DNA from: Arthrobacter antioxidans
GTDB lineage: Bacteria; Actinomycetota; Actinomycetes; Actinomycetales; Micrococcaceae
Assembly (NCBI RefSeq): GCF_023100725.1
Contig: NZ_CP095501.1
Location: 2,480,001-2,544,000 of the forward strand
Direction: 5' to 3'
Length of the DNA stretch: 64,000 nucleotides
Positions 48,482 to 57,350 of this stretch are shown here, piece by piece (position 1 is the stretch's first letter; each line of letters opens with the position of its first letter). The translations under genes and the position numbers were made by a program. The notes under the pieces are model-generated. The model searched no databases and was not told the origin of the DNA. It saw only the letters and a program-made list of their open reading frames with translations.

Positions 48482-49260
48482 GCTGGTACGGGTCCTTCTC
48501 CTGCTATGTCCCCGGTCGAGGGAGCCTGGTGATCACGCGGAGTCTTTCTCCGGGCGAGGGCGAAACACAGGACCAGTCCGGACCGCGCGAGGTAGATCGC
48601 CGATTTCAACGGACCCTGGCTCGGGGTGCCGGCCTGGCGCGGTCTCATCTCCACGGGCACCTGGGTAACCGTACAGCCTGACTTGAGCGCGACGACGAGC
48701 GAATCGACCGTGTCACCGAGGTACTCCGCCGGGAAGTGCTCGATGTACTGGTGGAGGCCGCGCTGGTTGACGGCCCTGAAGCCGGAAGTGACGTCGGTCA
48801 GCCTGGTGCCCGCCACACGCGAGATGACCGCGGCGAGAAGCGACATCGCCCAGCGGCGCGGCCCTTTCGCCTGGTAGTCCCCCTTGCCGGCGAATCTCGC
48901 CCCGATGGAGATGTCGGCGGTCTCCAGGCCTTTCACGACCTTCGCGATCTCCTCGGGCATGTGCTGCCCGTCCGAATCGACCTGGATGACGCCCGAGTAT
49001 CCGTTGCGGAGCGCGTACTTGAAGCCGGTGCGCATCGCGCCGCCGACCCCCAGGTTGAACGGGAGCTTCAGGACGACGGCCCCGGCCTCCGCTGCGATCC
49101 TCGCCGTGTCGTCCCGGGAGCCGTCGTCGACCACGAGGATGTCCATTGCGGGTTCCACACGTCTGATGTCCCTGATGGTGTCACCGATCGCCTCTGCTTC
49201 ATTCCAGGCAGGCATGACGATCAGGATGCCGGAAGGCGGTCTGTTACCCATGATGTGCAA
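48478..49260 (-). CDS. Family 2 glycosyltransferase, dolichyl-phosphate-mannose-synthase-like
   Basis: A 260-residue GT2 enzyme likely charging a polyprenyl phosphate with a sugar. ILIVMPAWNEAEAIGDTIRD starts the domain, ILVVDDGSRDDT follows, and VIQVDSDGQH holds the DxD metal site. No C-terminal membrane helices are present; the DUF2304 partner may supply membrane contact. Start is the ATG at 49260 or the one at 49251; neither has a clear ribosome site, and TATGAT just upstream hints at a leaderless message. Confidence 0.87.
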   Translation of the reverse strand: MHIMGNRPPSGILIVMPAWNEAEAIGDTIRDIRRVEPAMDILVVDDGSRDDTARIAAEAGAVVLKLPFNLGVGGAMRTGFKYALRNGYSGVIQVDSDGQHMPEEIAKVVKGLETADISIGARFAGKGDYQAKGPRRWAMSLLAAVISRVAGTRLTDVTSGFRAVNQRGLHQYIEHFPAEYLGDTVDSLVVALKSGCTVTQVPVEMRPRQAGTPSQGPLKSAIYLARSGLVLCFALARRKTPRDHQAPSTGDIAGEGPVPA

Positions 49261-49448
49261 TCATAGCAATAGGCGTCGCGACCCCGGTGCTCAGCCCGTG
49301 GGAGCCGCACATCATCGTCTGGCGCGCCTCAGGCAAGCCACCGTACTCCCCGGCTCGGGAGGGCCACGCAGGGCAACGATCTTCTCGTAGGGCTACCGCT
49401 GTGTCCTCCGAACGCGGCCCTCAGAAACACGACGAGGAGAATGACCAT

Positions 49449-51530
49449 ATGAGCTGGTGGGCTACCGCCCCTGCTTTCGTTAGCACGGTACTCGTATTCT
49501 TCGGGCCGGGACTTCTCGTCCTGGCAGCAGCCGGCGTCAGGAGGCTCAGCCTCGCCGCCCTCTCGGCGCCGATCTCGATGACGATCGGCTCGTGCCTCGC
49601 CGTGGTGCTGCCCTTCGTCGGTGTGCCGTTCAACCCCGTGTCCTACCTGGTCTTCTCCGTGTGCCTCGCCGCGGCGGTCCTGCTCGCGCGGCGGCTGCTC
49701 CTGAGGAACGATTCCGCAGGCCTCGGCTCGGTTCGCCGCTACGGGGACCTGGCCCTGGTGGACAACCAGCCGATGTCCCGTGACGGACTCCCCCGCTGGA
49801 TCACGAGGGCGCTGGTCCCGGTCGCCATCGCGTTCCCGGCCGTGATCATCGGAAGTCGGTACATCGCGGGGTTCGGGGCACCGGAGAACTTCTCGCAGAC
49901 GTTCGACAACGTGTACCACCTCAATGCGATCAAGCACATCGCCGAGACCCAGAACGGTTCGGCGCTGAGCCTCGGGAATCTGACCGAGGCCTCCCAGGCC
50001 TTCTATCCCGCCGCCATGCACGATCTCATGGCACTCGTGGTCATGATGACCGGCACCCCCGTACCTGTCGCGGTCAACGTCGGCACGATCATCCTCGGGG
50101 CCCTGGTGTGGCCGCTCTCCTGCGTGTTCCTGATCAGCCGGGTCATCGGCTACCGGCCCATCCCGCTGCTCGCGGCCGGCGTCCTGTGCGCGGGCATGAG
50201 CGGTTTCCCCTACATGATGGTCGCCTTCGGTGTCCTCTACCCGAACCACGCGGCCATCGCCCTCCTGCCGGCCGCCCTGGGGCTGGTCGTCGAAGCCCTC
50301 GGGATGACCCCCGGGCGTCGTCGCTCGTTCTCCCTCTCCGCCGGGCTGCTCGCGGTCGCGGTCGTCCCGGGCCTCGCTCTCGCCCACCCCAGTACGCTCC
50401 TCGCCCTCCTGGCGTTCGCCGGGCCGGTCGTCGCGGGGAGAGCGGTGAGGGAGTTCCAGGGGCACCGGGGCGGAACGGGCGAGCGCTCGCGCCCTGTCCT
50501 CTGGGGCATCCTCTTCGTCCTGTACGCGGGCGTCACGCTCGTCGCATGGCTGAAGGTCCGGCCGTCGCTGGCCTTCGCCCCCTGGACACCCTTCCAGACC
50601 AACGCCCGGGCGATCGGCGAGATCCTCGGAAGTGCCCCGATGGGGGCGACCACGGCGTGGGTGCTCCTGATCCTGACGGTCGCCGGAATCTACGTCGCGG
50701 CGCGGCAGTTCCGGGACATGTGGTGGATCCTCATGATGTTCGTCATCGGCGGCATCCTGTACATGGTGGTGTCGAGCTGGAGTCTGGGCTGGTTCCGTAC
50801 CTTCCTGACCGGGGTCTGGTACAACGACAGTTTCCGCCTCGCGGCGCTGCTTCCCGTCGTCACGCTTCCCCTGAGCGTTCTCGGCGCCGAATGGCTGACG
50901 GGTCTCCTGCGGCGGATCGGGAAGCGACGGACCGCAGAGGAACCGGTCATCGACGGGGGCTCACACCCCTCCCCCGTGGAACGGACCCGCCGCGTGGTAC
51001 CCAGGATCACCAGCAGCCCGATCACCGCTGCGGCGGCCGTCCTCCTCCTCGGGGTGGGGACCCAGGGAGGGACCCTGGCCGGAGTCCAGATCCGCATGGA
51101 GGAGGTCTTCGCGCTCGAGGAGGAATCTCCCCTCCTGACCACCGATGAGCTCGCTCTCCTGCAGCGCGTCCCCGATCTCGTCCCGGCCGACGGCGTGATC
51201 GTGGGCAATCCCCGGACCGGTGCGTCCCTCGTCTATGCCCTCGCGGACCGGCGCACCGTCGCACCCCATATCTTCGGGGACCGTACCGACGCCGAGCAGA
51301 CACTCCTCGATCACTGGGACGAGGCCGGGTACAACGTGTCGGTCTGTGACGCCATCACGCGCGAGGGCGCCCTCTGGGCCCTTGATTTCGGCGATCAGGA
51401 GATCGTGCCGGGGGACGAGCCCTACATCGGTCTCCGGGCTTTGGAGGACGGGAGCGCCCCTGGCATCTCCCTCGTCGCGGAGGAAGGCGACGCCCGCCTC
51501 TACCGCGTCGATGCCTGCACGGAATCGTGA
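49449..51530 (+). CDS. Large polytopic membrane protein, DUF6541-like (polysaccharide-related)
   Basis: A 693-residue protein with about 14 membrane helices through residue about 560 and an extracytoplasmic C-terminal domain. Asp/Glu-rich loops after early helices (GAPENFSQTFDNVYHLNAIK) recall lipid-sugar glycosyltransferases of the GT-C type. I recognise it only as the actinobacterial family found among surface-polysaccharide genes. The ATG has GAGGAG nine bases upstream. It is divergent from the GT2-DUF2304-GT2-flippase operon. Confidence 0.72.
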   Translation: MSWWATAPAFVSTVLVFFGPGLLVLAAAGVRRLSLAALSAPISMTIGSCLAVVLPFVGVPFNPVSYLVFSVCLAAAVLLARRLLLRNDSAGLGSVRRYGDLALVDNQPMSRDGLPRWITRALVPVAIAFPAVIIGSRYIAGFGAPENFSQTFDNVYHLNAIKHIAETQNGSALSLGNLTEASQAFYPAAMHDLMALVVMMTGTPVPVAVNVGTIILGALVWPLSCVFLISRVIGYRPIPLLAAGVLCAGMSGFPYMMVAFGVLYPNHAAIALLPAALGLVVEALGMTPGRRRSFSLSAGLLAVAVVPGLALAHPSTLLALLAFAGPVVAGRAVREFQGHRGGTGERSRPVLWGILFVLYAGVTLVAWLKVRPSLAFAPWTPFQTNARAIGEILGSAPMGATTAWVLLILTVAGIYVAARQFRDMWWILMMFVIGGILYMVVSSWSLGWFRTFLTGVWYNDSFRLAALLPVVTLPLSVLGAEWLTGLLRRIGKRRTAEEPVIDGGSHPSPVERTRRVVPRITSSPITAAAAVLLLGVGTQGGTLAGVQIRMEEVFALEEESPLLTTDELALLQRVPDLVPADGVIVGNPRTGASLVYALADRRTVAPHIFGDRTDAEQTLLDHWDEAGYNVSVCDAITREGALWALDFGDQEIVPGDEPYIGLRALEDGSAPGISLVAEEGDARLYRVDACTES

Positions 51531-51727
51531 TGCCGAGGGCCGGCGGACGACGCTGATCGACGTCGCGCAGGCCCCGATGGTGCCGTGCACGGGACGCTCC
51601 TATAAGAGTCAATACCCGAGCCGGGAGAGCGGCGACGGCTGAAGGACCGTGATGCGATTGTTCTGCGCGGACCGTAGACCTCGGTAGAAGTGGGGCCTAC
51701 GGTGAAAGCTTCGACCAGGGAGCGTGC

Positions 51728-52990
51728 ATGCGCAATCAGCAGTGGCGTCGACGTATCGCAGCAATGACCGCAGTAGGAGTGGCAGTAATTTTGACCGCGT
51801 GCTCGAGTGCTGCCCCCGAACAGCTTTCCGCCTCCGTAGAACGTGCCGTCGTCGCGCAGGATCAATTTTCCGACGCCGAGCAAGCGCTCCTGCGTTCATC
51901 GTTCCGGTTGGGAGCGGCGATGACCACGGACCCGGATACGAATCAGGTCACCAGCCCCTTGAGCGCTCTCTACGCGCTGTCGATGCTCCGCGCCGGCGCG
52001 GGCACCACGACGGCGGCGGAAATGGATGCGGTGCTCGGGTTGCCCATCGATCACCGCGACGAAGCGCTCAACGCCCTGATGGCGAGCGTCCAACAGTTCG
52101 ACGGCGATCCGGGCGACGTGGATGAGGACAATCCACCCGAGGTTCCGCTGCTGCGCATCACGAATGCAGCCTTCGTGCCGGAAGACGACATCATCGGCCA
52201 GTCCTATCTCGAAACCCTCGCGCGGCACTACGGGTCTGGCGTGTACCCCGTGGACTTCGCAGCGCCCGAGACGCCCGGGCGCATCGACGCATGGGTCTCG
52301 GAGGAGACAGGCGGGCGCATCGACAAAGCCCCGCTGAAGGTCGACAGAAGGACGATCCTCAGTCTGCTCAACGTGGTGTTCTTCGCGGCGGCATGGGAGC
52401 AGCCATTCGACGAATCCGCCACCCACGATGACGATTTCAGGCTCGCCGACGGCACTATGGCGAGTGTGCCGACCATGCACGCCTCACCCGTGGTGCGGCA
52501 CGCACGTGGAGAGGGCTGGTCGGGAATCGACCTGCCGTATCGAGAAGGCTTCTCCATGCGCCTGGTTCTCCCCGATGAAGGAACCGAGCCGCTGTGGTCG
52601 GAGGACGAGTTCGTCGCGATCGGGGCGACCCTCGACGCGGCGGAACCTCGTCCCGTCGAACTGGCACTACCAACGTGGGATCACGCCTATGACCAGGATC
52701 TGCTCGTGGTCCTGCGGGCCATGGGCCTCGACGAATCAATCGGAACTGCGCCCGACTTCGACGCGATCACACCGAACGCCTACGTGTCAGGAGCGGCGCA
52801 ATCCGCAAACATCACCGTCGCCGAGAAAGGCACCGTGGCAGCCGCGGTCACGCAGATCACCATGGCGGAAACATCGGCTCCCATGGTGCCCGACCTGAGC
52901 ATCTCCTTCGACAGGCCCTTCGGCTACCAGATCATCCACGAGGACACGGGCCTGCCCGTCTTCCTCGGGACAGTCGCAGACCCGCGCTAA
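51728..52990 (+). CDS. Serpin-family protease inhibitor, lipoprotein
   Basis: A 420-residue serpin with a lipoprotein signal (lipobox LTAC at about residue 25), so it is predicted to be anchored on the outer face of the membrane. The fold is covered from NQVTSPLSALYALSMLRAGA to RPFGYQIIHEDTGLPVFLG. The reactive-loop hinge EKGTVAAAVT fits an inhibitory serpin with small residues at P12-P9. Counting from the hinge places P1-P1' at Thr-Ser (AETS). Serpins are patchily distributed in bacteria, and this gene stands alone between polysaccharide genes and an IS110 element. Confidence 0.93.
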   Translation: MRNQQWRRRIAAMTAVGVAVILTACSSAAPEQLSASVERAVVAQDQFSDAEQALLRSSFRLGAAMTTDPDTNQVTSPLSALYALSMLRAGAGTTTAAEMDAVLGLPIDHRDEALNALMASVQQFDGDPGDVDEDNPPEVPLLRITNAAFVPEDDIIGQSYLETLARHYGSGVYPVDFAAPETPGRIDAWVSEETGGRIDKAPLKVDRRTILSLLNVVFFAAAWEQPFDESATHDDDFRLADGTMASVPTMHASPVVRHARGEGWSGIDLPYREGFSMRLVLPDEGTEPLWSEDEFVAIGATLDAAEPRPVELALPTWDHAYDQDLLVVLRAMGLDESIGTAPDFDAITPNAYVSGAAQSANITVAEKGTVAAAVTQITMAETSAPMVPDLSISFDRPFGYQIIHEDTGLPVFLGTVADPR

Positions 52991-53022
52991 CGGCGAGACC
53001 AGAGTCAGCCTCCGCCTCGCCG
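52991..53022 (+). terminator. Possible terminator after the serpin gene
   Basis: A 7-bp stem (52991-52997 with 53016-53022) with an 18-base loop directly after the stop codon. It is weak, but well placed. Confidence 0.4.
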
Positions 53023-53095
53023 GTGTGTGGGGCACGCGGCGAAGCGTAGGGGCTTCTGCCGTGCCCACCTGGGCAGCAGGCGCGCCAGTCAAGGG

Positions 53096-54364
53096 TCATA
53101 CCTGTAAGGCGTCGACCGCTGAGTCCGTCAGGGCTTCTGCCCCGGTGTTGTGATCATGAAGCCAGCCCCGGTAGCGCAGGAGGAGGTGATCGTTGCGGGT
53201 CCGGCCGCGCTCGAGCCGGGAGAGGGTCGATGGCCACTCACCAAGACTGCCGGCTGCTTCCTGCAGCGTGACGCCCAGTTCGTGGCGGAGAGGTCGCAGG
53301 TCCGCGATGGCGGGTGCCGGAACCGGGTTGGTGATCTGGCGGTAGACCTCGCGGGCGACGTAGCGCTTCAGGCACCGCATGATCTCCCGTTTGCTCTTAC
53401 CCTCCTCCGTGCGTTGAGCGACATACTCCTTGGTTCGGGGGTCGATGTTCATGCGCACCAGGACGATGTGGTGCAAAGCGCAGTTGGCCTGCCGGTCACC
53501 TCCGCGGCTGAGCCGGTGACGACTGGTCTTACCCGACGAGGCAGGAACCGGGGCGACACCCGCGAGGGCCGCGAACTGGGCCTCGTTCCTCACCCGATCC
53601 TGGTTGTCTCCGAGTGTGACAAGCAGTTGGGATGCGACATCGGTGCCAACACCGGTCAGCTCCTGTAGCATCGGCGCATACGACTCCAGGATGTCCTTCA
53701 GCTGGGCGGTAGCTTCATCGATTTCCTCGCTCAGGTGCTGGTAACGCACGGCCAACGCCTTGAGCACGCGCGCCGTCACATAGGAGGGATCGGCCTGGTG
53801 CCCGGACGGTCGGGATCGGGCCATGACCCCGATCATGGTCGCCGTGGGCATGCCCTGATACTCGGACCGCAAAACCTCCGGAGCGGAGATCAACAAGCCC
53901 TTGATCTGGTTGATCGCTGCGCTGCGCGACTTCATTGCGGGTACTCGTACTGCGCGCAGGACCCGTAGGCATTCAACAGGCCCGTCCTTGGCTTTCGGGA
54001 CCGCGGTACTCCTACCTGCGATGACGGATTGAGCTGCACGATACGCATCCAGTGGGTCTGTCTTGCCCTTGAGCCGGCGGTGCTGGCGGTCGGGCCGGTC
54101 TACTTCAATGACAATCATCCCTTCGCCCTGCAGGACCTTTGTCAGGGCAGCGCCGTAGGTGCCGGTACCTTCCATGCCTATCTGCAGCACTTCACCGAAT
54201 CCGGTGATGAAGCGAAGAGCCTCACGATAGCCCGCGGCAGTCGTGAGGAACGCCTGGTCGGCTATCGGTTTGCCGTACTCGGTGACGACGGCGACGTGAT
54301 GAATATCAGCGTGCGTGTCGACACCCACCACAACGCGTTGTTCCTGCACTTCAGGATCTGACAC
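53096..54364 (-). CDS. IS110-family recombinase with C-terminal helix-turn-helix
   Basis: A 422-residue DEDD recombinase. The N-terminal RuvC-like domain shows VVGVDTHADIH, then IGMEGTGTYGAAL and KTDPLDAYRAAQ, the expected acidic residues. The C-terminal transposase_20 domain has LAGVAPVPASSGKTSRHRLS with the conserved serine. After residue about 345 comes an extra segment, LRHELGVTLQEAAGSLGEWP then TLSRLERGR, which reads as an Xre-like helix-turn-helix, making the protein longer than many relatives. No frameshift is seen, so the element may be active. Confidence 0.93.
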   Translation of the reverse strand: MSDPEVQEQRVVVGVDTHADIHHVAVVTEYGKPIADQAFLTTAAGYREALRFITGFGEVLQIGMEGTGTYGAALTKVLQGEGMIVIEVDRPDRQHRRLKGKTDPLDAYRAAQSVIAGRSTAVPKAKDGPVECLRVLRAVRVPAMKSRSAAINQIKGLLISAPEVLRSEYQGMPTATMIGVMARSRPSGHQADPSYVTARVLKALAVRYQHLSEEIDEATAQLKDILESYAPMLQELTGVGTDVASQLLVTLGDNQDRVRNEAQFAALAGVAPVPASSGKTSRHRLSRGGDRQANCALHHIVLVRMNIDPRTKEYVAQRTEEGKSKREIMRCLKRYVAREVYRQITNPVPAPAIADLRPLRHELGVTLQEAAGSLGEWPSTLSRLERGRTRNDHLLLRYRGWLHDHNTGAEALTDSAVDALQV

Positions 54365-54569
54365 GTCTGCCTTTCAACGGAGGAGGGTCTCCACGTGGCC
54401 AGAACAGGCAGGCAATACGGTAAGGGGATCTGGTCAGGCTCCTATCAGGCCATACCCGCCGGCACGTGAAGCGATCGTGGGCCGGTGGACAGGTCCTGTG
54501 AAGGACAGCAGCCTAGGGGCTGCGTCAGGTGGACAGAGAGTCACACCGGATCCGCGATCAGTTTCCACT
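54365..54569 (-). ncRNA. Candidate bridge-RNA region of the IS110 element
   Basis: 205 non-coding bases upstream of the recombinase. IS110-group elements encode a structured bridge RNA here that pairs with donor and target DNA. Two adjacent hairpins are visible: 54493-54506 (5-bp stem) and 54508-54523 (6-bp stem GCAGCC/GGCTGC). The guide loops cannot be assigned without folding and comparison with relatives. Confidence 0.4.
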
Positions 54570-54627
54570 ATTACCGATGGACGGGACGCGCGACGGGCCG
54601 TCGAACTCCTTCAGCGTGCCCAGCGGG

Positions 54628-56154
54628 TCACGACGGCGACGGGTCCCCGACGACGCCGTCGCGGACGAACCTGACCACCGAATTGGCCGGTCCGTCGAAA
54701 CGCGCTCCAGCGCGATAGCCGAGCGATTCGAGCGTCCGCTCCGGAGCGGGGTCCTCCCTCGGATGCACCACCCAGACGACATCGTGCGGCAGGATCCTGT
54801 CCTCCACGGCGTCCAGGTCGAAGCGCTGATCGTAGATCCTCCCCCACTCCTCGGCGCTCGTGCCGATCGTGACGTCGTCAAGACCGGCGAAGGAGTCCTG
54901 GTAGGCGATCCGGCCGAGGCCCGCATCCACCGTCAGGGCGATGGCTTCCCCGGCCTCGGCCTCGGCTCTGATGGTGTCCGCCACGAAGCGGAAGTCGTCT
55001 CCCGGACTCCTGCCGTATTCCGTCCGCTGGCCCAGATAGGACGGCAGGGCCAGCAGCGCGACAGTAGCCAGCACACCGACCGCCGCCCGACCATCCCAGA
55101 CCGACGGTGTCGCCGACCGTCCACCGCGGGATGCGGGCTCCCCCACCCTGAGCACCACCCCCGCTGCCAGGAGCGGGACGGACGGCAGGACGAACGAGAG
55201 ATAGCGGGGCAGATAGTACGGGGAGCCGAGAACCAGGGACCCGCCGATGACACAGACCAACGGGACCACGAGGAGCGGCACGGCCAATCTCGCGGCGAAA
55301 TGCTTCCGGAGCCGCAAGGCCCCCACGATCGTCAGGCCCCACAGGACCACAGCGAGCCCGACCGTGGTGAGGTTCTCGCCGGGGGTCGGCAGAGGGGCGA
55401 TGTCGCCGTCGAGCATGAGGTAGGCGTCGCTGAAGAACTGCAGGAGGACGACCTCCGCGATGACGCCGCTGTCGATCGGGCGTATCCATGCGATCTGGAA
55501 CTGCTGGCTCGCGCCGATCGCGGCCAGGCAGGCCGCGGGGATGAGCCACGCCGGGCTGGTCGCCAGGAACGGGCGCCAGCTCTCCCGCAGTCTCCGGTCC
55601 AGGCAGACGGTCACGGCGTGGGCCACGAGGACGAGCACCGTGTAGAAGGACAGCAGCGTGGCCAGCAGGCCTGCCGCGGCGTAGCCGATCCAGAACCGCC
55701 GCCTGGGGAGCTCGCGGGCACGTACGAGGAAGTACGTCGCGGCGACGCTGGCAGCGAGCGCCAGCGCATAGGACCGGGCATCGGTGGCGACATACTGGGT
55801 TCTCGGCAGCAGCACCATGAGCAGGGCGGCCGTCAGCCCGTAATTGAGGCTTCCGATCCGCCGTCCGATGGCGACGACCAGTCCCGCAGCCACACCGATC
55901 GCCAGGACGCCCGGCAGCCGGAGTGCGAACTCCGACAGGCCGAAGAGTGCTGCCCATCCGCGCATCAAAAGATAGTAGAAGCCATGCACGGCATCGATGT
56001 TGCCCAGCATCCGGACCAGGTCGGGCAGACTGCGATCGATGGCACTGATCGTAGCGGCTTCGTCCACCCAGAAGCTCGGGGTATGGATCCTGAATCCGGA
56101 GTAGGCGACAGCCAGTACCCCGACAAGGACAGCAGGTCTCGTTGTCCTTTGCAC
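54628..56154 (-). CDS. GT-C membrane glycosyltransferase (family 39/83-like)
   Basis: A 508-residue polytopic protein with about 11-12 helices. The first external loop carries FWVDEAATI, the Asp-Glu motif of lipid-sugar-dependent GT-C enzymes, and PRTQYVATDARSYALA follows in the expected second loop. It should transfer a sugar from a polyprenyl carrier to a cell-surface acceptor. The C-terminal about 90 residues form an external soluble domain. The IS110 element lies just beyond its 3' end. Confidence 0.83.
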   Translation of the reverse strand: MQRTTRPAVLVGVLAVAYSGFRIHTPSFWVDEAATISAIDRSLPDLVRMLGNIDAVHGFYYLLMRGWAALFGLSEFALRLPGVLAIGVAAGLVVAIGRRIGSLNYGLTAALLMVLLPRTQYVATDARSYALALAASVAATYFLVRARELPRRRFWIGYAAAGLLATLLSFYTVLVLVAHAVTVCLDRRLRESWRPFLATSPAWLIPAACLAAIGASQQFQIAWIRPIDSGVIAEVVLLQFFSDAYLMLDGDIAPLPTPGENLTTVGLAVVLWGLTIVGALRLRKHFAARLAVPLLVVPLVCVIGGSLVLGSPYYLPRYLSFVLPSVPLLAAGVVLRVGEPASRGGRSATPSVWDGRAAVGVLATVALLALPSYLGQRTEYGRSPGDDFRFVADTIRAEAEAGEAIALTVDAGLGRIAYQDSFAGLDDVTIGTSAEEWGRIYDQRFDLDAVEDRILPHDVVWVVHPREDPAPERTLESLGYRAGARFDGPANSVVRFVRDGVVGDPSPS

Positions 56155-56231
56155 ATCCCCAGTAAATCACGCACCGCTGATCCATCAGCGATCAGGGGCG
56201 CCCGACGGCTCGAAGCCTCCCGGACAGCGGA

Positions 56232-57263
56232 CTACTGGCGCACGTCGAAGGCGGCCTCGGCAAGGATGGGGACGAAGTTCCGCGCCAGCCACTCGATACT
56301 GAGCGGGGACACCATGATCATCGCAGCGCCCATCTCGTCCTTCGGGGCGAGGACGGTCTGCTGGGCCGGATCGAGATCTCCCGCGAGTTCGTCCGCAAGC
56401 TCCTGGGCCCGCCGTCGTTCCGCGACGAGGACCAGGACCTCCGCACTCAGTTCCTCCGCGCGGGCGCGAGGCCATCGGACCTGCCCGACCCGACCGAAGA
56501 CATCGTCGACCAGCTCCTCGGACTCCTCCAGGCCGGGCGGCAGCGGGGCGAGGTCCATACCGAACTCCTCGAGGATGCCCACAGGCCCGGACGCGGCCCT
56601 GTAGACCCCGAGGTCGGCCCCTGCCGCAGTGAAGGCCTCGACAACGAGGAAGGTGGTCCCGGGCAGATCCGGGTAGTCGGAGACCGACGCCGTGATCCGC
56701 TGCTCCGTGTCCCGGATGAGCTCGGCGCCCTCGTCCGACCTGCCGAGGGCCCGTGCGACCTGGTCGACCGTCTCGCGCCAGGAGGGCTTCCCCGCGGTCG
56801 TCCCGTGGACGACCGGGGCGATATCGGACAGGCGACCGTACTGCTCGCGGGTGATGTCGGCACCGAGGGTGAAGATCAGATCCGGTTCGAGCTCCTCGAT
56901 CGCGGCGAGAGCCAGATCGACATCATCCGGATAGAGGACCGGCATCAGGGTCTCCTCGGCGACGCGCCGCAGGTTGTACCAGGGCGTAGCGTTCGACCCC
57001 GGCATGCCGAGGGGTGCGATCCCGAGGGCGATGCAGACATCCGCAGCGGCGTATCCGAAGGTCGCGATGCGCACCGGCCGTTCAGCGAGTGTCGTCACCC
57101 CGAAGTGATGCGTCACATCGATCGGGAAGGCATTCCTCCCGGCCCCCGGATCGTCGTTGCCGTTGGTGCACGCGGCCGCGATGAACGGCAACCCGAGCAT
57201 CCCCAGGACGACGGACCGGCGGCTCATCATCGGTCGAGCCCCACCGGCGCTCTCATGTCTCAA
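56232..57263 (-). CDS. Iron-siderophore-type ABC substrate-binding lipoprotein (orphan)
   Basis: A 343-residue binding protein of the FhuD/FepB class (periplasmic_binding_2 family). The N-terminus is SRRSVVLGMLGL followed by lipobox AAAC, possibly a Tat-type lipoprotein signal. Conserved phrases are RIATFGYAAADVCIALGIAP and LEPDLIFTLGADITREQY. No permease or ATPase gene is nearby, so it must work with a transporter encoded elsewhere. The start could be the Met at 57230 or 57227, which would shorten the leader. Confidence 0.86.
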   Translation of the reverse strand: MRHESAGGARPMMSRRSVVLGMLGLPFIAAACTNGNDDPGAGRNAFPIDVTHHFGVTTLAERPVRIATFGYAAADVCIALGIAPLGMPGSNATPWYNLRRVAEETLMPVLYPDDVDLALAAIEELEPDLIFTLGADITREQYGRLSDIAPVVHGTTAGKPSWRETVDQVARALGRSDEGAELIRDTEQRITASVSDYPDLPGTTFLVVEAFTAAGADLGVYRAASGPVGILEEFGMDLAPLPPGLEESEELVDDVFGRVGQVRWPRARAEELSAEVLVLVAERRRAQELADELAGDLDPAQQTVLAPKDEMGAAMIMVSPLSIEWLARNFVPILAEAAFDVRQ

Positions 57264-57317
57264 AATTCTTCCCTCTCGTGAAATCCCGGTGTTCCAGGCG
57301 CCTGCTTCGTTCCCGAC

Positions 57318-57339
57318 GGGGACCGGCGTCCGGTGCCCC
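57318..57339 (-). terminator. Possible terminator of the galactan operon
   Basis: A hairpin of GGGGACCGG with CCGGTGCCCC (one bulged base), 11 bases beyond the stop of the ATP-binding export gene. It is modest evidence only. Confidence 0.45.
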
Positions 57340-57350
57340 CTGGCGCTTTC

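Larger units (their letters stand above)
53090..54569 (-). mobile_element. IS110-family insertion sequence (ends approximate)
   Basis: One recombinase gene plus about 200 non-coding bases upstream of it. IS110 elements lack normal terminal inverted repeats, so the exact ends cannot be read; the left limit is set near the recombinase stop and the right limit near GTGGAAACTGATC on the minus strand. It lies between the serpin and a glycosyltransferase gene, neither of which is interrupted. Confidence 0.75.

Noticed and set aside
49329..50465. Minus-strand 378-residue frame inside the large polytopic gene
   Set aside because: Strongly charged antisense shadow; the plus strand has clear membrane helices and a ribosome site.
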